Assembly: GCA_941918925.1 (NCBI GenBank) | Contig: OW799236.1 | Coordinates: 102,564,562-102,628,561, forward strand | Reading direction: 5' to 3' | Length of the DNA stretch: 64,000 bases | Source of the DNA: Phyto melanocephala | Taxonomy: Eukaryota > Arthropoda > Insecta > Diptera > Rhinophoridae | Shown here: in pieces, positions 58,061-64,000 of the stretch | Layout of the letters: the number at the start of each line of letters is the position of its first letter | How positions within the stretch are numbered: the first letter of the stretch is position 1 | Translations under genes and position numbers: made by a program | The notes under the pieces: generated by a model | Told to the model about the DNA's origin: nothing | The model's input: only the letters and a program-made list of their open reading frames with translations | Databases searched by the model: none

Positions 58061-61000
58061 ACTTAGTTGATGATTAATATTAAGAACACTTGAAACCATG
58101 GTTCAATTACCTATATTAGAGAAGCCTGTTAAAACTTGGTAATGATGTACTTGCAAACTTAGCAGGTTTTTTTTATTTAACTTTTAATCAGACTAGCTTA
58201 AGTTTATTAAAGCTTAGAAACTGTTATATATAAAACCAACAAACAAATTTTAGTATTTTTTTAAAATCCAAGGTAGCATTTTTAGTAAATATTTAACATG
58301 TTTTTATACAAAAACCAAAAAAAATAAAGAAATATTGAACGTTTTTTAGTTCACATGTACAAAAATGTTAATACACATTTTCAAATCTATAAAGTATATA
58401 ATAGATGTTCATATTATTGTGACAGTTTTTACAAGTGCATAAATTGCAATGCCATTTAAAGTTACATTTACAGTTGCATACTTGAACCCAATGACAAAAT
58501 TCACGAAAAATACTCAAAGTTTTATGGTTTAGACAAGAAAAACTCCTCATATATTTCGATACATAAACTTTACGTACTAAGAGTTTCTTTTCTTTTTACG
58601 GTTATATTTTGGACTTTATGTATCCATAAGTTTGGATACATGTACATTAGTATGGTTTATTTTTTTGCCACATTTCATTTGAAAATGTTTGCCTCTTGAT
58701 TGCACTGTTGTTGCCATTAAGTAGAGATGTTTTTGGATGGCAGTTTTTGCCATTTTGTTGTCGCAGATGATGATTATGATGTTCAAATAGAATTTTTTTC
58801 ATACATATGCCGGGCTATCGTCTTGGGAAATTTTTTCACTAATATTTTGCTCATGGTTATTGTCTCCATCTTTTTTGCTCTCTAGTATTTTCTTAATCTA
58901 AAACTGTGTTTAATTTTTTTTTTGTCATATTTCTATGTTGTTAGTAAGAACAACATGTTAGGTTGGCTATTGAGTCAAGGATGTTGACTATATGGCAACA
59001 TTGAAATCTCAGTTGCAAGAGAAAATGTGTAGAGTTTTTTATTGTTAAAAAGTTAATGGTATAAATTATGTTGTCCTTCTTGCAAGTACCTTGAAGAAGT
59101 CTTGTATTGTGTAAATATATTAAATTATTTCCGTAAAGGAAAAAACAAGCATAATTGAAAAATTTTAATTTAAACAGTTTATTGCCTTTGATTTTATTTG
59201 TTTATATTTTTGTTAATAATTCTAAATTATTTTGGTTACAAAACTCAGATCACTGTGGGTATTTCATATTTTGGCTAATGTTTTTACAATAGTATTTAAA
59301 AACAACTGCTTAATTCCCAACATAATAAATACCTGCCTTATTTAGAGTTGTGAATAGAAGTAGAAATTTTATTACCTAGAGGCAGTCACAGAATGGTTTC
59401 TTCATAAAAAGATGAAGTTATTCAACTACCCAGTAGAAACTCTATGCACTAAGTTATAAATGGGAAACTGTCCATATTCCCCATCCATGTTCCCCGCAAA
59501 GGTATACTTCATTTCAATGACAATTACAAAATTATAACAAAATTTGTATTCTAATATTATGACTAATTTAATAGTTTGCATTTATGTTTAAATGTTTTAC
59601 ACTTTGCACTCTATCTCAATTTCTATATAAAATTTCTTATACAAATAAATAACATCCCTTATTAACATATAGGGAATCTTTTATCCAGATTAATACGCAA
59701 AATAAAAGCCCAGGTATTCGCTAGTTTAAAAATGTAAATAAAAAAATTTTTGTAAATAACTTCTACGCAGATGGTATGTTCATCTATTGAAAGGTATGCT
59801 ATTTAGTAATAGCAAGTTTTTGCTGGATATAAACTTACTTGTACACAAGTATTGGTTGTCGTTTTCAATTCAGTATAATATTTTTATACTTGTTGTTACT
59901 TAACTCATTGTCTCGTTCAAGTTTTCTCTTATATTTAACTTAAATTTCAACTTAATAAAAATTCACAACTCTCAAATATTCTTGAACACTATATCACGAA
60001 AGAGGGAAATAAATAATGAAATATACAAAAACAACAAAAAAATTTGTTTAAAAGATCTTTTTACAGAATTTGGCGATATCTTTAACATAATAAACAGTTT
60101 TATTATATTTCACTCAGCCAACTAAAAACAAAGTAAAGATGCTGTTCAACAATACAATGCTCAATATGTTTTTAACATGAGTTGTTTAAAAATATCTATA
60201 AGATTAACGTAATCGTATACCAATAGAGTTCGATTTCTTGCAGAAACTTTGAAAATAATATGGAAAGTTTTGGAAAAACGGATAAAACTTGCGAAAACTA
60301 GTGGCGTACTAAAAGAGATAAGTTACTTCTAACACAAATATATATCCAAATTATTGTATAAAGCTGAGCTTCGAATTTATTATTTTATTTACTTTAAGAA
60401 ATCTAAGAGATCGCTAGTCTTGCTTAAAAAAAAAAAGAAGAAAATTACAGTCGTCCAAGCCCGACTTATTGGTATTCCTATACAACAAAACTTAGAGTCT
60501 TATAAATATAGTACAGGAAAAACAATTTACTTCAGTTTTAAATGTGTCATACAATAAGAAATTATAACATTAAATACAAACAATTATAAATATAAGTAGG
60601 GAAATGAGCAAAACATTATCAAATATAAATAAATTTTAAAACGTTTTAAATAAAAGAGATTACACATTTTCAATTATGACAATAAAAATTAAAAATGCAT
60701 TTCCTAAACTGCGTTATATTACTAACGAATTGTATAGACGATGGTATGGAGTTCCATAGACGAATGGTATGTACAAAAAAAATTTTTTCTGGACTGCGTA
60801 CTGCACTCTAAAAAAACAAAAATTAACCTTCTAGGACAAAAACTCAATAATTTCAATGTTACTCCTTTGATATTCCCAATATGAATTTCTTATGTAATAA
60901 TAATAATCACGTTAAAATTCCCATGTCTAATAGGACGTTAAAAATTTAGTATTCCAAAGTCCTATATAATTCTTTATTTGCCTTACATGTTACATTCAAC

Positions 61001-61134
61001 AGTCACATGCGTACTTGATGAGATCTCAGGTCCTCTATAAATACAAAAACACTTATTTGTTGGGTGTGTTATCTAAAATGCGTGATTTTATTTTAAAAAA
61101 ATGTGTACAATATAAATTTATTTTAAAATTTTCA
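58061..61134. other. AT-rich region; one small protein-like frame
   Basis: Mostly featureless. A 51-codon minus-strand frame (58647-58802, MKKILFEHHNHHLRQQNGKN...) is His/Gln/Asn-rich, like many fly low-complexity coding segments. It has no splice context I trust. The frame at 60354-60557 is Lys-rich simple sequence. Confidence 0.3.
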
Positions 61135-61923
61135 TACAACTAGCTAGAACTTTTTGTCATCTGACAATATATGGATTGCACACCAAGAAAACTGCTCATT
61201 TATTACGGAAAAAAAAAATCAAGCAAATTTCCGATACCCAGTTACGAAATAAAGCATGTAATGCGTCGATCGAAACCAATAGGCGACAAGGTCTGGAATA
61301 TAATTCGGCTTAGGTAAAATTGACCTTCTTCTTTATTAATAGTTTTTTTCAGCAACATGCGACCGAGCGTTGCTATTATTGAACATTACGATTTCATATT
61401 TATGTATTTATTTTCATATCCTGGTCATTAAAAATAATACATATGTTTGGTATAGGCATTTGTGATGTTTAAGTCTCAGTAAAACAAACCATAATATATA
61501 AGACCCTTTTGGTGCCACAAAATACAGAGCATTGTTTGACTGACTTTACGTTCTATCTCTTAAACTTAAGGTCATAGTAATGAATTCAAGTTCATCATAA
61601 GTAAAATTTCGGTGCAAAAATAATTTTATTTTATAGCTTTCAAGCTGAATTTCGGATGTACATAAACGTGTTGCAAGGTCTCTCAGCTTTAATCCTTATG
61701 ATGCCCAATTTTCCTATTTTAGGAAGAATTCTGATGCTCGCAAACATATTGAAATTATTTCCTGAGTTCGTTGCAATAAACTTGCTAGCTATTCTTGAAT
61801 TTCGCAACAATCTTTATATAGCAATTCCTTTAATTCTTGACTTTCAAATGGTTTTTTTTTCAAAGTAGAGTAGTAAATAATAGCTGCTGCCATATGACAC
61901 TTTGTTGGCATCAAATTTGACAT
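61135..61923 (-). pseudogene. Decayed DD34D mariner transposase
   Basis: The minus strand opens MSNLMPTKCHMAAAIIYYST at 61923, a mariner N-terminus. About 60-70 codons are deleted. Then ELKELLYKDCCEIQE and RTQEIISICLRASEF follow (second HTH, usually TQQAIS.RLKA), then ENWAS (GNWVPYELKPR), FLHRNFTYDE (first catalytic Asp, usually TGDE), MLCILWHQKGLIYYGLFY (MLCIWWDQKGV.YYELL), NARSHVAEK (DNARPHVA, second Asp lost), YIPDLVAYWFRS (YSPDLAPSDYHLF, third Asp lost) and NEQFSWCAIHILSDD near 61180. The order is complete, with many stops and shifts. The subfamily is close to those with MSSFVPNK-type starts. No inverted repeats were located. Confidence 0.75.
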
Positions 61924-63033
61924 TTTTTAGGAAAAAAAAAAAAACACTACACTGTTATTTTACACTACATATTTCAATAAGTAAGTGAGATAAAGTGATA
62001 GATTTATACCATTCGAAATTACTTATACATTGTTAAAAACAAAAGCCGAGTTCTACAATTATGCCACCTGTTAGCAGTCCCGCATTTTTAAGTTGTTTAT
62101 ACAATAATATTTTTTGTAAAGGTTATATTCGAAAATATATCTATAATTTAGCTAGAAAAATTTTTGAACTGACAGTAGAATAGTCGAGATGAAAATTATT
62201 TGGAAAATTAAATTTAATATAATTTTTAATAATAAATTTGTTGAGAAACAAGGGACTTTAAACATATACCTTCTTTACTAACGCTTTCGTATCTCTTAAG
62301 CCTTAGCATTTAAGATGTCAAATTGTCATTAGTAATGAATTTATTTAATGGAAGATATCTGTTTTGTTTGTTTCGCTTGCAAAAGCATTAATAATAAAGC
62401 CGTCATTATCAGAAAAATAAAATACAAATATTTAAATTTCTGATTGACAGTCATTAAAGTGTAAACGAAATTTATTTTCGTACATATATTTAAGCACTTT
62501 ACCACCTCCAGTCTTGTCAGATATACATACATATCATTATATTATCTTTTTTTAAACGTACACAATTTTGTCATTAAATATTTATTGAGGCGACCTTACA
62601 CCTTTAGACTAAATAACATACATAAATATACTTTTAAAGGCACTAATACAAGAACGTTTTTATTTTACCGTATTATTTAGGCACCTTCTGCTTTAGTGGT
62701 TTCTCAGTTTGTTTGTTCCTATTTTTTTGCTCTTGTTCTTGTTTTTTTTTTACAGCCATCAATGTTGTTACAATTTTATTTTGATAAACTTTTTATTTTT
62801 ATTTTGCATTTTATTATAATGACTGCTATTTTTGTTTTTATTTGATTCGTCTCTTTAATTGTCAATTTAAGTTTTTCGAAAGTATTCGAAATCAACGACA
62901 GGATGTCTTTAGATTGTGTCAAAACTTAAGAAAAGTAAGAAGAACAATTTTTAAATTGTTTTATCTCTATATAAAATTTATTCTCTTTACTTTATTCTAT
63001 TGCCTTTTGGGCTATATTCTAATTGTCTTTCAG
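61924..63033. other. AT-rich stretch before a candidate exon
   Basis: A strong pyrimidine tract with TTTTTTTTTTACAG at about 62741-62755 is a possible further acceptor. No coding sequence follows it. Otherwise nothing is seen. Confidence 0.35.
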
Positions 63034-63099
63034 TTCACTCCAATGCTACAGCCACTGACGGCACTAGTATTTCTGTGTAGTATTTGTGCAAGTCAATCT
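63034..63099 (+). CDS. Candidate start-codon exon encoding a signal peptide
   Basis: The exon lies between an acceptor (CTAATTGTCTTTCAG ending at 63033) and a consensus donor (GTAAGT at 63100). After nine untranslated bases, ATG at 63043 opens MLQPLTALVFLCSICASQS, nineteen codons ending in phase 0. The peptide has a hydrophobic core (LTALVFLCSIC) and a small-residue cleavage site (CAS|QS or nearby), as in a eukaryotic secretory signal. The rest of the protein must lie in exons to the right of the window, so its identity is unknown; many fly adhesion and secreted proteins begin this way. A 105-codon frame at 62842-63159 runs through the region but ignores the splice sites. Confirmation needs transcript data. 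Confidence 0.5.
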
Positions 63100-63101
63100 G
63101 T

Positions 63102-63971
63102 AAGTGATTTTAAAGTTTTGGAAAAATTGTTTATTTTCTCATTTATTTGGTTTGTTTAACATTGAGCATCTTGTTGTCGTTGTAATTTACGCATTTACTT
63201 AGAAGCCAAATCAAATCAACTAAGTAAATGTATTTTGTGTCATTTTATGGACATTTAAGTCATTTGTAATTATAAATTATTTATGCGAACAAAGTTGTCC
63301 TGAAACATTATTCATTAGTGTATATGTATGTATATTTGTATGCATGTGCTGCCACTTCTATAAATAATTAAATAATCTGATTATTTTTGCCGTTATAATT
63401 TATAAAAATTTTCAAACCTGCGCAAAGTTGTCTAAACTTTTAGCTTTGAAATTCATTAAGGTAAAAAGTGTAAGGTTGGGTAATTTTAAACTTTTTTAAT
63501 GGAAATAAAGTCAACATTAGGTGGTACTAAAATTTGACAATTAGTCAGCAAGCAATATTAAAGTTTTAAAGTTGTTTGATAATTACTTTTGTTAAAAAGT
63601 GGAATTTATTGCTCGTTGATTAGGATGAGACTAACGGCGATGTCACAGTACAGTCCTCTTAAATACATCATTAGCGCTGCCAGAATCGTAACTTGTTTTT
63701 TTACAGGCTTATAAAACGCTTGCAAAGTGCATAACACCACACTTTCGAGACACAAGTTAGAAGCGGCAGAAATATACACGCTTATAGCCACCTTTCTGCA
63801 CTTTATTCATATTGTACTTTTATAGGTTCATATTATTCTGAATTGTTTTATCTCGAAACACGTGACAGCTACATATATACCGGTAACTTCCTTTTTCTCG
63901 TAAGAAATCACATTTTCCTCTTATCTAATTAATGAAAAAAAAATTTTTTTTGTAACTAACATTATTTGATA
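63102..63971 (+). other. Presumed intron, nothing recognised
   Basis: AT-rich sequence follows the GTAAGT donor. The minus-strand frame at 63606-63791 (61 codons) has no recognisable motif. Confidence 0.35.
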
Positions 63972-64000
63972 CTAGTTGAACCCGGTCTGCATTGCTGGTC
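63972..64000 (-). mobile_element. Helitron 3' end cut by the window edge
   Basis: CTAGTTGAACCCGGTCTGCA after an A resembles the reverse complement of the Helitron terminus seen at 20030 (CTAGCCAAACCCGGCGCGCG). Only 29 bp are visible, so the family and completeness cannot be judged. Confidence 0.45.

Noticed and set aside
62842..63159. 105-residue hydrophobic plus-strand frame as a single-exon gene
   Set aside because: Only the stretch between the acceptor and donor (63034-63099) looks coding. The upstream part is pyrimidine-tract sequence read through.

Overview
The window reads as nuclear, non-coding DNA of a higher dipteran fly. It is very AT-rich, has no long open reading frame, and is packed with decayed transposons. 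The diagnostic sign is a repeat with a GTCC/GTCT tetranucleotide array, a conserved core next to it and a short terminal hairpin. That combination is the layout of the dipteran mini-me/DINE-1 (Helitron-like, 'Helentron') repeats. A rosa-type (DD41D) mariner and many other mariner remains fit the same origin. A calyptrate-like fly is my guess; the species cannot be fixed from the sequence.

Layout. The dominant family is a 2.1-2.6 kb DINE/mini-me-like element (here 'family A') with five copies: 6641-8788 (+), 9091-11326 (-), 25960-28518 (-), 36487-38888 (+) and 43363-45452 (+). The first two face each other across a 302-bp spacer. Every copy carries, at the matching place, a 0.57-0.62 kb internally deleted mariner with its own terminal inverted repeats, flanking TA, and the N-terminal DNA-binding part of a mariner-type transposase. 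The composite has therefore multiplied as a unit. Two canonical non-autonomous Helitrons (A|TC...CTAG|T) lie at 20030-20903 and 41788-42648. An older remnant is at 2.7 kb, and the end of another is cut by the window edge.

Other mobile DNA: a Tc1-like element with IR/DR ends (15795-17454); a rosa/DD41D mariner (38984-40161) and an older relative (55.7-56.9 kb); three further mariner transposase fossils (18.5, 33.3 and 61.1-61.9 kb); a piggyBac transposase fossil (50.2-50.6 kb); two non-LTR retrotransposon 3' ends (28.7-29.2 and 57.2-58.1 kb); a two-gene PIF/Harbinger-like deletion derivative with a MADF remnant (12592-13510); at least three hairpin/MITE elements; and two tRNA-derived SINEs, one with a 13-bp target duplication.

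Host genes. The only convincing host-gene signal is near the right edge. A 66-bp exon at 63034-63099 lies between a strong acceptor and a GTAAGT donor and encodes an initiator Met plus a complete signal peptide, so a secreted or membrane protein gene probably continues to the right. Most of the window would then be its upstream region or 5' intron. A perfect CTCF-consensus match sits at 31180. The long AT-rich stretches between repeats show nothing recognisable. Family calls rest on motifs read by eye; no database search was run.
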